A stretch of DNA of 45,951 bases from Flavonifractor sp. An306 (GTDB lineage Bacteria; Bacillota; Clostridia; Oscillospirales; Oscillospiraceae). A program made the position numbers and the translations under genes. The stretch is taken from the NCBI RefSeq assembly GCF_002159455.1, contig NZ_NFIQ01000027.1:1-45951 (forward strand), written 5' to 3'. Under the pieces are notes generated by a model. The model was not told the origin of the DNA. It saw only the letters and a list, made by a program, of their open reading frames with translations, and searched no databases. Shown here in pieces: positions 1 to 7,683 of the stretch (the first letter of the stretch is position 1; each line of letters begins with the position of its first letter).

Positions 1-27
1 GCCCCGACACCCCACCCCTTGAAACGA

Positions 28-60
28 CCAATCAGGGGGGCCTGCGGGCCCCCCTATTGG
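28..60. repeat. GC-rich inverted repeat (hairpin)
   Basis: The arms CCAAT(C)AGGGGGGCC and GGCCCCCCTATTGG pair with a one-base bulge around a short TGCG-type loop. No T-tract follows, so it is only a possible terminator of a gene upstream of the window or a dispersed palindromic repeat. No coding gene is supported between 1 and 196. Confidence 0.5.
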
Positions 61-142
61 ATGTACCCCCCAGAGGGGCACCTGCACAGCCCGCCGGAGG
101 CATCGCCATCCGGCAGAAGCTTCCGGCTTCCGAAATTTTCTC

Positions 143-171
143 TTGACATTCCATTGGGTGGAGGGTATATG
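143..171 (+). promoter_or_regulatory. Promoter of the merR-ybjQ pair
   Basis: TTGACA at 143-148 and TATATG at 166-171 are separated by 17 bp, a good housekeeping-sigma promoter 26 bp before the TTG start of the MerR gene. Spacing is normal rather than the 19-20 bp of classical MerR-activated promoters, so direct MerR control is not shown. Confidence 0.65.
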
Positions 172-196
172 TTGAGCATGTCAGGAGTGATAGGCA

Positions 197-850
197 TTGA
201 AGATCAACGAGGTGGAACAGCTGGTCGGCATCACAAAACGCAACATCCGCTTTTATGAAAAGGAGGGCCTGCTGACCCCCGGCCGGAACGCGGACAACGG
301 CTACCGCAACTACGACGACGGGGACGTGGAGGTCCTGCGGAAAATCAAGCTGCTGCGTAAGCTGGACGTACCCATGGAGGAAATCCGGAAGATGCAGCAG
401 GGCGCCCTGACCCTGACCGACGGCTTGCGCCGGCACATGATCCAGCTGGAGCGGGAGCAGGAAAACCTGGCCACCATCCGCTCCCTGTGTCAGGAGCTGG
501 CGGAGGCCGGGGAACAGCTGCCCACCCTGGACGCGGACCGCTGGTTGACAGAAATGGCGCGGATGGAACAAGAGGAGGGGACCCGATTCGTGAATATCCA
601 CAAGAAGGACACCACCAACCGCTACATCGGCCCGGTGGTGGCGGCGGTGGTCTTTGTGGCCCTGATGGGCTGGACCATCGGCCTGATGCTCTGGGCGCTG
701 ACGGTGGACCCCCAGGACGCCCCGCCCCTGGCCCTGTTCGTGGTGCTGCTGGCCATTCCCGTGGCGGTGATCATCGGCGTGCTGCTGGCCCTGTACCAGC
801 GGATCAAACAAATTCGAGGAGGAGAAGAAGATGCTGCTGCTAAATATTGA
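197..850 (+). CDS. Membrane-tethered MerR-family transcriptional regulator
   Basis: 217 residues. The N-terminal 70 residues are a MerR winged helix: the opening MKINEVEQLVGITKRNIRFYE matches the family pattern of helix-turn-helix followed by the R-(Y/F)-Y-E wing, and residues 75-100 form the usual linking helix. Unlike classical MerR proteins there is no cysteine metal site; instead residues about 145-205 contain two hydrophobic segments (around GPVVAAVVFVALMGW and ALFVVLLAIPVAVIIGV), so the protein is probably anchored in the membrane with its DNA-binding head in the cytoplasm. The start is TTG at 197, nine bases after AGGAG at 183-187. The gene overlaps the following ybjQ gene by 20 bp, so the two are probably translated together. 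Family assignment is firm; the signal sensed and the target promoters are unknown. Confidence 0.88.
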   Translation: MKINEVEQLVGITKRNIRFYEKEGLLTPGRNADNGYRNYDDGDVEVLRKIKLLRKLDVPMEEIRKMQQGALTLTDGLRRHMIQLEREQENLATIRSLCQELAEAGEQLPTLDADRWLTEMARMEQEEGTRFVNIHKKDTTNRYIGPVVAAVVFVALMGWTIGLMLWALTVDPQDAPPLALFVVLLAIPVAVIIGVLLALYQRIKQIRGGEEDAAAKY

Positions 851-1157
851 GTACATTCCCGGAAAAAAGATTGAGGCCATTGGGATCGCCAAGGGCAGCG
901 TGGTCCAGTCCAAGCACTTCGGCAAGGATTTTATGGCGGGCATGAAGACCCTGGTGGGCGGCGAGATCCAGAGCTACACCGAGATGCTGGTGGAGGCCCG
1001 GCAGATCGCCACCAAGCGCATGGTGGAGGACGCCCAGGCCCAGGGGGCCGACGCGGTGATCAACGTGCGTTACGCCTCCTCCTCCCTGATGCAGGGGGCG
1101 GCGGAGGTCACGGCCTACGGCACCGCCGTGCGGGTGCTGGGAGACCGGGCTGAATAA
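831..1157 (+). CDS. YbjQ/UPF0145 family protein
   Basis: 108 residues, the usual length for YbjQ (UPF0145, 'heavy-metal-binding domain' proteins). Recognisable features are the start IEYIPGKKIEAIGIAKGSVV, the central GGEIQSYTEML with tandem (R)-A..RM-E-A-GADAVI, and the final V.AYGTAV strand. The family forms pentameric rings of unknown physiological role; the metal-binding label is historical and no cysteine or histidine cluster is visible here. AGGAGG at 817-822 sits eight bases before the ATG, inside the end of the membrane-bound MerR gene, which implies co-expression. A long hairpin terminator follows. Confidence 0.85.
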   Translation: MLLLNIEYIPGKKIEAIGIAKGSVVQSKHFGKDFMAGMKTLVGGEIQSYTEMLVEARQIATKRMVEDAQAQGADAVINVRYASSSLMQGAAEVTAYGTAVRVLGDRAE

Positions 1158-1172
1158 AAGTGACAAATTGCT

Positions 1173-1211
1173 ACAAAGTGGGGACGGGCCTTGCGCCCGT
1201 CCCCACTTTGT
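1173..1211 (+). terminator. 17-bp perfect hairpin after ybjQ
   Basis: Arms 1173-1189 and 1195-1211 are exactly complementary (ACAAAGTGGGGACGGGC and its complement) around the loop CTTGC. Both arms begin or end in A/T, but there is no real T-run, so this may be a dispersed palindromic (REP-like) element used as a terminator. Confidence 0.65.
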
Positions 1212-1219
1212 CGTACAAT
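1191..1219 (+). promoter_or_regulatory. Possible promoter of the S41 protease gene
   Basis: TTGCGC at 1191-1196 and TACAAT at 1214-1219 have a 17-bp spacer and lie 32 bp before the ATG. The -35 box falls in the loop and 3' arm of the preceding hairpin. The match is modest. Confidence 0.35.
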
Positions 1220-1250
1220 CAGGTTACATAACTCTTGAGGAGGCTTCCCT

Positions 1251-3146
1251 ATGGCCCACAGACACCTTTTCCGCCCCCTTGCTCTGACCCTCGCTTTGAC
1301 CCTTGCCCTGACGCCCGCCGCCTCCGCCTTGACCACCGATCAGGCCAGAGAGCTGCTGACGGATTATTATATTGATGAAATCCCCCAGTCTGTGCTGGAT
1401 CAGGAGACGGTCCAGCAGATTGTGGAGGCTCTGGGGGATCCCTACACCCAATACTTTACCGCCGAGGAGTACGCCCAGTTCAACAGCTCCATGGAGGACA
1501 CCGGCCTGGTGGGCATCGGCATCGCCATGCTGACCGTCCAGGAGGGGCTGCTGGTTCAGCGGGTATACCAGGACACCCCCGCCGCTGAGGGCGGCCTGCA
1601 GACCGGGGACCTGATTGTGGCGGTGGACGGGAAAGCCATCACCGGGGACAATCTGCTGGTGGCCGCCTCCTGGCTTCAGGGAGAGGAGGGCACGCAGGTG
1701 GAAGTGACCTATCTGCGGGACGGGACGGAGCATACCGTCACCCTCACCCGCCGGGCCGTTGTCCTCCCCGCCACCTACACCGAGCTGGTGGACGGCCACA
1801 TCGGCTACATCGACTGCGACACCTTCGGCGGAGATACCCTGGAGCACTTTCTGGACGGACTGGAGACCTATGCCAGCCAGGCCGACCAGTGGCTGGTGGA
1901 TCTGCAGGACAACGGCGGCGGCATGGTAAACGCCGCGGCCGCCACCTCCTCCTGCTTTACCGGGGACGAGATGACCGGTTATTACCGGGATAAGAGCGGG
2001 AGGATCACCCCCTTCGGCAGCGATCAGGAGCAGCAGACCACTCAGCCGGTCATCGTGCTCACCAATGAAAATACCGCCAGCGCATCCGAGCTCTTTGCCG
2101 CCGCCATCCGGGATCACGACGCCGGTCTGGTGGTGGGCGGGCGCACCTACGGCAAAGGGGTAGCCCAGAACGTGTTTGACCAAGCGGTACTACCCGACTA
2201 CTTCCCCGACGGGGACGCCCTGAAAATCACCACCTACCGGCTGTTCAGCCCCATCGGCTCCACCACCAACACCATCGGCGTATTCCCCCACCTGCTGGTG
2301 GACTCCGCCATCGCCCCCGAAGTGGCCCTGCTGCTCAGCTCGGCCTGTCCCGACCAGGACACCGGAAACACCCTGCGCATTGAGTTTGCGCAGACGTGGT
2401 ACGTGGACCTGGACGCCGCCCTCAGCCAGGACCATCGCCCCGCCTTTACCGCCCTGCTGGAGGCCCTGCCCGAGACGGTGCCGGTGCTGGAGGGCACCGG
2501 CGGCGCCGACGGCTGGATCAACACCACCGCCGACGCCCTGGCAGAGAAGTACGGCCTGACCGACTATACCCCCCGCACCTTCTCCGACATCGCAGGCTCC
2601 CCCTACCGCCAGGCGATCCAGCTGCTGGCCACCTATGGGGTGCTCCAGGGGGATGGCTCCGGCACCTTCCGTCCCACGGAGGGCCTGACCCGCGCCCAGC
2701 TGTGCGCCCTGCTGGCCCAGGCGCTCCACTTCAAAAGCTACACCGGAGCCAACCTGTTCTCCGATGTGCCGGAGGACAGCTGGTACGCCTCCGCCGTCAA
2801 TACCATGGCCAGAATGGGTCTGGTAGAGGGTGTGGGAGACGGACGGTTTGACCCCGACGCTCCGGTGGATCACCAGCAATTCATCACCATGATGGCCCGG
2901 CTGGGCCGGCAGCTCAACCTGGCCCTGGACCTCACCGCCTCCAGCCAGCCCGCCGACGCCGCGGAGGCCCCTGAGCTGGCGGAGTACGCCGGCTGGGCCA
3001 GAGACTCCGTCTGGCTGCTGGGAGAGTCCGCCAGCCTGCTCTGGGACGAGCCGGAAAACATCGACCCCACCGCCCCCGCCACCCGGGAGGAGGCCGCCGC
3101 CCTCACCAGCTCCCTGCTGGTCCACACCGGGCTCCTGCCTGTATAA
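1251..3146 (+). CDS. Secreted S41 carboxyl-terminal processing protease with SLH domains
   Basis: 631 residues, ATG preceded by GAGGAGG. Residues 1-26 are a signal peptide ending SAL-type 'TPAASA'. A PDZ domain follows (about 80-160, GIGIAM...GGLQTGDLIVAVDGK), then the S41 core. The catalytic set can be read directly: Ser277 in NTASASELFA, Asp288, and Lys302 in RTYGKG, with the 25-residue Ser-Lys spacing of the Tsp/CtpA family. The C-terminal 180 residues hold two clear surface-layer homology (SLH) repeats, each beginning FSD(I/V) with the (T/V)RAQL or DHQQF helix, and a degenerate third one (YAGWARDSVWLL). CtpA proteases trim secreted proteins; the SLH repeats should hold this enzyme on the peptidoglycan-linked secondary polymer outside the cell. 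The gene stands alone between two terminators. Family is certain, substrate unknown. Confidence 0.93.
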   Translation: MAHRHLFRPLALTLALTLALTPAASALTTDQARELLTDYYIDEIPQSVLDQETVQQIVEALGDPYTQYFTAEEYAQFNSSMEDTGLVGIGIAMLTVQEGLLVQRVYQDTPAAEGGLQTGDLIVAVDGKAITGDNLLVAASWLQGEEGTQVEVTYLRDGTEHTVTLTRRAVVLPATYTELVDGHIGYIDCDTFGGDTLEHFLDGLETYASQADQWLVDLQDNGGGMVNAAAATSSCFTGDEMTGYYRDKSGRITPFGSDQEQQTTQPVIVLTNENTASASELFAAAIRDHDAGLVVGGRTYGKGVAQNVFDQAVLPDYFPDGDALKITTYRLFSPIGSTTNTIGVFPHLLVDSAIAPEVALLLSSACPDQDTGNTLRIEFAQTWYVDLDAALSQDHRPAFTALLEALPETVPVLEGTGGADGWINTTADALAEKYGLTDYTPRTFSDIAGSPYRQAIQLLATYGVLQGDGSGTFRPTEGLTRAQLCALLAQALHFKSYTGANLFSDVPEDSWYASAVNTMARMGLVEGVGDGRFDPDAPVDHQQFITMMARLGRQLNLALDLTASSQPADAAEAPELAEYAGWARDSVWLLGESASLLWDEPENIDPTAPATREEAAALTSSLLVHTGLLPV

Positions 3147-3151
3147 AGCCC

Positions 3152-3197
3152 AAAAAGGCCCCGCCCGCCGGAACATTCCGGCAGGCGGGGCCTTTTT
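3152..3197. terminator. Bidirectional terminator
   Basis: Stem AAAAAGGCCCCGCC(CGCCGG) at 3152-3171 pairs with 3178-3197 around the loop AACATT. A-rich and T-rich flanks make it work for both the protease gene (+) and the convergent ABC operon (-). Confidence 0.9.
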
Positions 3198-3202
3198 TCC
3201 GC

Positions 3203-3997
3203 TCAGCCCAGCAGCAGCTTGTCGTCGGCCTCGTCGGAGCCGCTGGCCTTGCTGAACAGGCCCAGCAGGTGCTCCACGGTCAGATTCTTCTTCTCCTCAC
3301 CGGCCACATCCACCACCACCCGGCCCTCGAACATCATAATGAGCCGGTTGCCGTGGGCAATGGCGTCCCGCATGTTGTGGGTGATCATCAGGGTGGTGAG
3401 CTTATCCCGCTGGACGATTTTCTCGGTGGTATCCAGCACCTTGGCCGCCGTCTTGGGGTCCAGGGCGGCGGTGTGCTCGTCCAGCAGCAGCAGCTTGGGC
3501 TTCTTCAGGGTGGCCATCAGCAGGGTCAGGGCCTGCCGCTGGCCGCCGGAGAGCAGGCCCACCTTGCTGGTCAGCCGGTCCTCCAGGCCCAGGTCCAGGA
3601 TCTTCAGCAGCTCCCGGTACTCCTCCCGCTCGGCCCGGGTGATCCCCGCCCGGAGGGAGCGGCCCTGCCCCCGGCGGGCGGCCAGGGCCAGATTTTCCTC
3701 GATCTGCATGGTGGCGGCGGTACCCATCATGGGGTCCTGGAATACCCGGCCGATGAATTTGGCCCGCTTGTGCTCGGGCAGGCGGGTCACGTCCTGGCCG
3801 TCGATGGAGATGGAACCGCTGTCCACCGGGAACACCCCCGCCACCAGGTTCAGCAGGGTGGATTTGCCCGCCCCGTTGCCGCCGATGACGGTGACGAAAT
3901 CCCCGTCGGCCAGGGTGAGGGACACCCCGTTCATCGCCCGCTTTTCGTTGATGGTGCCGGCGTTGAAGGTCTTGTAAATCTCCCGTACCTCAAGCAT
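3203..3997 (-). CDS. ABC transporter ATP-binding protein
   Basis: 264 residues. Walker A GGNGAGKST (about 39-47), signature LSGGQRQALTLLMATL, Walker B LLLLDEHTAALDP and the switch histidine in MITHNM are all present, so the ATPase is complete. It energises import together with the permease that overlaps it by 8 bp and the lipoprotein upstream. The long spacer 'ARRGQGRSLRAGITRAEREEY' region between Q-loop (VFQDP) and signature is typical of the LivF/LivG-like ATPases paired with PF04392 binding proteins. GGAGG lies nine bases before the ATG. It is the last gene of the operon and ends at a strong bidirectional terminator. The substrate cannot be deduced from this subunit. Confidence 0.93.
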   Translation of the reverse strand: MLEVREIYKTFNAGTINEKRAMNGVSLTLADGDFVTVIGGNGAGKSTLLNLVAGVFPVDSGSISIDGQDVTRLPEHKRAKFIGRVFQDPMMGTAATMQIEENLALAARRGQGRSLRAGITRAEREEYRELLKILDLGLEDRLTSKVGLLSGGQRQALTLLMATLKKPKLLLLDEHTAALDPKTAAKVLDTTEKIVQRDKLTTLMITHNMRDAIAHGNRLIMMFEGRVVVDVAGEEKKNLTVEHLLGLFSKASGSDEADDKLLLG

Positions 3998-4940
3998 GGC
4001 GTCCCGCCTCCTTCCGCACGGCTTTTGTAAAATACTTTCCCTTCCAGTAGGGAATGGTGAGGAACAGGGCCACCACCACAGCGGAGAGCAGCTTCAGGTC
4101 GGTGGACTCCAGCCCCAGGCGCAGCACAAACTGCAGTACAATATAGTAGATGATGGAGCCGATTACGGCAGAGAGCAGTTTCAGGGCGAAATTCCGGAAC
4201 ACCTTGCCCAGCAGCACCTCGCCGATGATCACGGCGGCCAGGCCGATGACGATGGCGCCCCGGCCCATGTCCACGGTGGAGCTGCCCTGGTACTGGGCCA
4301 GCAGGCCGCCAGACAGGGCCACCAGACCGTTGGACACCACCAGCCCCAGCACCTTGCACCAGTTGGCGTCAATGCCCTGGGCCCGGGCCATGTTCTGGTT
4401 GGCGCCGGTGGCCCGCAGGGCGGAGCCCAGCTCGGTGCCGAAGAACCAGTAGAGCAGGGCAATCACCGCCACGGTGAAGATCACCAGCAGAAACAGCGGA
4501 TTTTCCAGCGTCAGCTCCCGGATATACCGGGAGGAGACCAGCAGCTCCTGCCGATCCACGCTGAGGGCCAGGGTGGCCTTGGTGGTGGCCTTCTCATCCC
4601 CGATGGCCATAATCCGCAGGTTGATGGAGTAGAGGGCCAGCTGGGTCAGAATACCCGCCAGAATGGCGGGGATACCGCAGCCGGTGTGGAGCAGGCCGGT
4701 GATCAGCCCGGCCAGCATACCGGCCAGCACCGCCATCAGCAGGGCCAGCCAGGGGTTCCAGCCCTGGGTGATGCACAGGGCCGCCACCGCGCCGCCGGTG
4801 GCCAGAGAGCCGTCCACCGTCAGGTCGGCGATGTCCAGGATCCGAAAGGTGATATACACCCCGATGGCCATGATGCCCCAGGCCAGCCCCTGCCCGAAGG
4901 CCCCGGGCAGGGAGTTGAAAAACGAAATCAGGACGTCCAT
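3990..4940 (-). CDS. ABC transporter permease (branched-chain-type, BPD_transp_2)
   Basis: 316 residues with eight to nine hydrophobic segments, of the LivH/RbsC-like permease fold used with PF04392 binding proteins. Typical motifs include GAFGQGLAWGIMAIGVYITFRILDIADLTVDGSL at the N-terminus (the ...D(L/I)TVDGS signature of this subfamily) and the cytoplasmic LRATGANQNMARAQGID loop (the EAA-like coupling segment). The open frame extends to a TTG at 4958, but GGAGG at 4948-4952 lies inside that extension and seven bases before the ATG at 4940, so the ATG (MDVLISF) is taken as the start. It overlaps the ATPase gene by 8 bp, indicating tight coupling. Confidence 0.92.
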   Translation of the reverse strand: MDVLISFFNSLPGAFGQGLAWGIMAIGVYITFRILDIADLTVDGSLATGGAVAALCITQGWNPWLALLMAVLAGMLAGLITGLLHTGCGIPAILAGILTQLALYSINLRIMAIGDEKATTKATLALSVDRQELLVSSRYIRELTLENPLFLLVIFTVAVIALLYWFFGTELGSALRATGANQNMARAQGIDANWCKVLGLVVSNGLVALSGGLLAQYQGSSTVDMGRGAIVIGLAAVIIGEVLLGKVFRNFALKLLSAVIGSIIYYIVLQFVLRLGLESTDLKLLSAVVVALFLTIPYWKGKYFTKAVRKEAGRHA

Positions 4941-4991
4941 GGGTCTGCCTCCAAACAAGTGATAGAATCGTCGGTTGTATGCCAGAAAAGA

Positions 4992-5017
4992 GCGGAGAAG
5001 GCTGTTCCCTTCTCCGC
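4992..5017 (-). promoter_or_regulatory. Intercistronic hairpin after the binding-protein gene
   Basis: GCGGAGAAGG (4992-5001) pairs with CCTTCTCCGC (5008-5017); on the minus strand it is followed by TCTTTTC. A partial terminator or mRNA-stabilising hairpin in this place commonly makes the binding protein more abundant than the membrane subunits; that role is inferred. Confidence 0.6.
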
Positions 5018-5032
5018 CCTTTTGGGGTTTGC

Positions 5033-6040
5033 TCAGGCGATGGGCTCGTAGTCCTCGGGCATGGTCAGCCCCAGAGCCTCGCAGTTGGCGGCGTTGTACA
5101 TCTTGGTCACATTGGGCGCGTACTCGATGGGCATGGTGGAAATGTCCGCCTCGCCGGTGAGGATCTTGGCGGCCATCTCTCCGGTGGCGTAGCCGATGTC
5201 ATAGTAGCTGATGGACAGGGTGGCCACGCCGCAGCCGGCGCAGATGCCGCTCTCGCCAGCCACCACCGGCACCCCGGCGGGGATGACCACGTTGGCGATG
5301 GTCTCGGTGTTGGCGGCGGCGGTGTTGTCGGTGGGAATGTAGATCACGTCGGAGCTGTCGCAGGCGGACTGGGCCACGGAGGACAGGTCGTTGACGTCGG
5401 TAAAGGCGTACTGGGTGCAGGTATAGCCCATCTCGGTGAGATAGCCCTCAATGGTCTCCACCTGGTACACCGAGTTGGGCTCGCCGGAGCAGTACAGCAG
5501 GCCCACGTTGGTGGCGTCGGGGAACAGCTCCTGCAGCATGGCCGCCTGCTGGTCCAGAGGGGCCAGGTCGGAGGTGCCGGAGATGTTGCCGCCCACGGTG
5601 CCCGTCCAGTCGGTGATGGAGAGGGCGGTGGCGTAGTCGGTCACCGAGGTGCCCAGGATGGGAATGTCGGCGGTGGCGGAGGCGGCCGCCTGAAGGGGAT
5701 AGGTGGCGTTGGCCAGGATCAGGTCCACCCCTTCGGATACGAAGCCGTCCATAATGGTGCCGCAGTTGGCGTACTCGCCGCCGGCGTCCTGCTCCTTGAA
5801 CGTTACGCTGTCGCCCAGCGCCGCGGTGAGGGCCTCCTTGAAGCCCCGGGTGGCCTCGTCCAGAGCGGGGTGGGTCATCTGCTGGCAGATGCCCACGGTG
5901 TAGCTCCCGCCGCCGGAGCTGCCGCTCTCCCCGCCGGCGGCGGGGCTTTCCGCATTCCCCTGGGTGCCGCCGCAGGCGGCCAGACTCACAGCCATGGCGC
6001 CGCCCAGCGCAAGAGCGGCCAGCTTGTTCCACTGTTTCAT
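5033..6040 (-). CDS. ABC transporter substrate-binding lipoprotein (PF04392)
   Basis: 335 residues. The N-terminus MKQWNKLAALALGGAMAVSLAACGG is a lipoprotein signal with the lipobox LAAC, so the mature protein is anchored at Cys. A Gly/Ser linker follows, then the ABC_sub_bind domain: VGICQQMTHPALDEATRGF, VDLILANATYPLQAAASAT, PILGTSVTDYA, and NVGLLYCSGEPNS are characteristic. Members of this family have been linked to tryptophan (TrpX), other amino acids or tyrosine; the ligand here cannot be assigned. The frame extends to a TTG at 6055, but the ribosome binding site GGAGG lies within that extension and seven bases before the ATG at 6040. It is the first gene of the operon, under a perfect-consensus promoter. 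Confidence 0.93.
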   Translation of the reverse strand: MKQWNKLAALALGGAMAVSLAACGGTQGNAESPAAGGESGSSGGGSYTVGICQQMTHPALDEATRGFKEALTAALGDSVTFKEQDAGGEYANCGTIMDGFVSEGVDLILANATYPLQAAASATADIPILGTSVTDYATALSITDWTGTVGGNISGTSDLAPLDQQAAMLQELFPDATNVGLLYCSGEPNSVYQVETIEGYLTEMGYTCTQYAFTDVNDLSSVAQSACDSSDVIYIPTDNTAAANTETIANVVIPAGVPVVAGESGICAGCGVATLSISYYDIGYATGEMAAKILTGEADISTMPIEYAPNVTKMYNAANCEALGLTMPEDYEPIA

Positions 6041-6106
6041 TTCCGGTTCCTCCAATTCCTACTGTGCTTTAGCTCTTTTAATGGTTAAAGCAATATGTTG
6101 CGTTTT

Positions 6107-6135
6107 ATTATAGCCACTTTCTCCCCCGCTGTCAA
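6107..6135 (-). promoter_or_regulatory. Promoter of the ABC uptake operon
   Basis: On the minus strand TTGACA (6130-6135) and TATAAT (6107-6112) are separated by exactly 17 bp: both hexamers match the consensus completely. The 5' leader to the ATG at 6040 is about 60 nt; no convincing riboswitch was seen in it. Confidence 0.9.
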
Positions 6136-6191
6136 CGGTGATCTTCACAGAATCTTAACAATCATCCCCCTCCTTTCAGCGGGTTTCTGCA

Positions 6192-6220
6192 TAGACTTTT
6201 GGGGAAAGGTATGGTAAAAT
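6192..6220 (+). promoter_or_regulatory. Promoter of the tagA-tmk operon
   Basis: TAGACT (6192-6197) and TAAAAT (6215-6220) with a 17-bp spacer, about 42 bp before the tagA start and divergent from the ABC operon promoter. Confidence 0.55.
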
Positions 6221-6262
6221 GGCATGATATTATGGATATGATCCAATCGGAGGCAGTTGATT

Positions 6263-6985
6263 TTGAGGACAGACATATTGGGCGTGGGCTTTGACGACCT
6301 GACGCTGGAGGAGGCCGCCGCCGCCGGGGCCAGCCTGGTGGAAGACCAGGGATTCCACTACGCCGTCACCCCCAACCCGGAGTTTCTGCTGGCCGCCCGG
6401 AAGGACCAGCCGTTCCGCCAGGCTCTGCTGGACGCCGACCTGGTGCTGGCCGACGGCGTCGGCGTGGTCTACTCCGCCAAGCTTTTGGGCCGCCCCCTGA
6501 AGGGCAGGGTGCCCGGCATTGAATTTGCCCAGGCCCTGATGGGCTGGATGGCCAAGCACGGCAAGCGGCTGTTTCTGCTGGGTGCCAAGCCGGGGGTGGC
6601 CGAGCTGGCCGCCGCCAACCTGCGGGACCGGTATCCCGGCCTGATCCTCTGCGGCACCCACGACGGGTATTTTAAAGAGGACGAGCCTGTGGTGCAGGCC
6701 ATCCGGGAGTCGGGGGCCGACGTGGTGTTCGTCTGCCTGGGAGCCCCCAAGCAGGAATTCTGGATGGCCAAGCACGGCCCGGCCACCGGCGCCCACCTGA
6801 TGGTGGGGCTGGGCGGCTCCCTGGACGTATTCGCCGGGGTGGTGGAGCGGGCCCCGGAGGGCTTTCAGAAGCTGGGCCTGGAGTGGCTCTACCGCCTGAT
6901 GAAGGAGCCCAAGCGGTTCGGCCGCATGGCCAAGCTGCCGCTGGTGCTGGTATACGCCCTGGCCGGGCGGATAGGAGGCAAGTGA
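6263..6985 (+). CDS. WecG/TagA/CpsF family glycosyltransferase
   Basis: 240 residues, the usual family size. Landmarks are TPNPEFLL (near residue 36), LADGVGVVYSAKLLG with the catalytic-region Asp, PGIEFAQAL, the LLGAKPGVAELAA strand-turn, and VCLGAPKQEFWM. TagA transfers N-acetylmannosamine to undecaprenyl-PP-GlcNAc in wall teichoic acid synthesis; WecG and CpsF do related second-sugar transfers. With no other teichoic acid genes nearby the exact sugar is not certain. The frame opens with TTG at 6257, but GGAGG ends at 6253, only three bases away; the TTG at 6263 has a nine-base spacing and gives the family-like start MRTDILGVGFD. It ends one base before tmk. Confidence 0.88.
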   Translation: MRTDILGVGFDDLTLEEAAAAGASLVEDQGFHYAVTPNPEFLLAARKDQPFRQALLDADLVLADGVGVVYSAKLLGRPLKGRVPGIEFAQALMGWMAKHGKRLFLLGAKPGVAELAAANLRDRYPGLILCGTHDGYFKEDEPVVQAIRESGADVVFVCLGAPKQEFWMAKHGPATGAHLMVGLGGSLDVFAGVVERAPEGFQKLGLEWLYRLMKEPKRFGRMAKLPLVLVYALAGRIGGK

Positions 6986-6986
6986 C

Positions 6987-7664
6987 ATGGCAGGCAAACT
7001 GATCGTGCTGGAGGGCACCGACGGGTCGGGCAAGTCCACCCAGTTCAGACTGCTCTGCCAGCGGATGGAGCGGGAGGGGATCTCCTTCCAGAGACTGGTA
7101 TTTCCACAGTACCAGGAGCCCTCCTCCGCCCTGCTGCGGATGTATCTCAACGGAGAATTCGGCTCCCGCCCCTCCGACGTGAACCCCTACGCCGCCTCCA
7201 CCTTCTACGCGGTGGACCGGTACGCCTCCTGGAAAAAGGTGTGGGGAGCCTACTATCAGGGCGGCGGGCTGGTGCTCTCCGACCGGTACACCACCTCCAA
7301 CGCCGTCCACCAGGCCTGCAAGCTGCCGGAGGACCAGTGGGAGGGGTTCTTCCAGTGGCTCTACGACTTTGAGTGCGCCAAGCTGGGCCTCCCCCTCCCC
7401 GACCAGGTGCTCTACCTGGACATGCCCACCGAGAAGGCGGTGGAGCTGCTCCGCAGCCGGGAGGCCGCCACCCACACCAAGGGGGACATCCACGAGGTGG
7501 ACACCGGCTATCTGGCCCTGTGCCGCCGCACCGCCCTCCGGGCGGCGGAGACCCTGGGCTGGATCAGAATCTCCTGCCTGGATGGGCACGGCAGCCTGCG
7601 CGGGCCGGAGGAGATTCATGAAGAGATCTGGGGCCTGCTGGCCCGGACGATAGAGGATCGATAA
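6987..7664 (+). CDS. tmk: Thymidylate kinase (dTMP kinase)
   Basis: 225 residues. The P-loop EGTDGSGKST (9-18), the substrate-binding DRYASW and the LSDRYTTSNAVHQ motif (the DRY of thymidylate kinases with the following Ser/Asn and Gln) identify a TMP kinase, which phosphorylates dTMP to dTDP for DNA synthesis. It is slightly longer than the usual 205-212 residues and has the unusual insert NGEFGSRPSDVNPYAAST in the place of the normal 'GE.i...t' segment, a layout seen in a divergent clostridial branch. GGAGG in the end of tagA supplies its ribosome binding site. It follows tagA by one base and precedes the DJ-1 gene, so these are probably one transcript. Confidence 0.88.
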   Translation: MAGKLIVLEGTDGSGKSTQFRLLCQRMEREGISFQRLVFPQYQEPSSALLRMYLNGEFGSRPSDVNPYAASTFYAVDRYASWKKVWGAYYQGGGLVLSDRYTTSNAVHQACKLPEDQWEGFFQWLYDFECAKLGLPLPDQVLYLDMPTEKAVELLRSREAATHTKGDIHEVDTGYLALCRRTALRAAETLGWIRISCLDGHGSLRGPEEIHEEIWGLLARTIEDR

Positions 7665-7683
7665 AAGAAAGGTGCTGTGAATT

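Noticed and set aside
143-171. MerR-type 19-bp spacer promoter with operator dyad
   Set aside because: The spacer is 17 bp and the sequence between the boxes is not a convincing dyad.
5033-6055. TTG at 6055 as start of the ABC binding protein
   Set aside because: The TTG overlaps the Shine-Dalgarno GGAGG; ATG 6040 has correct spacing and yields a normal lipoprotein signal.
4975-6088. Plus-strand glycine/valine-rich open frame over the binding-protein gene
   Set aside because: Composition is typical of an antisense shadow; the minus-strand protein has a lipobox and family motifs.
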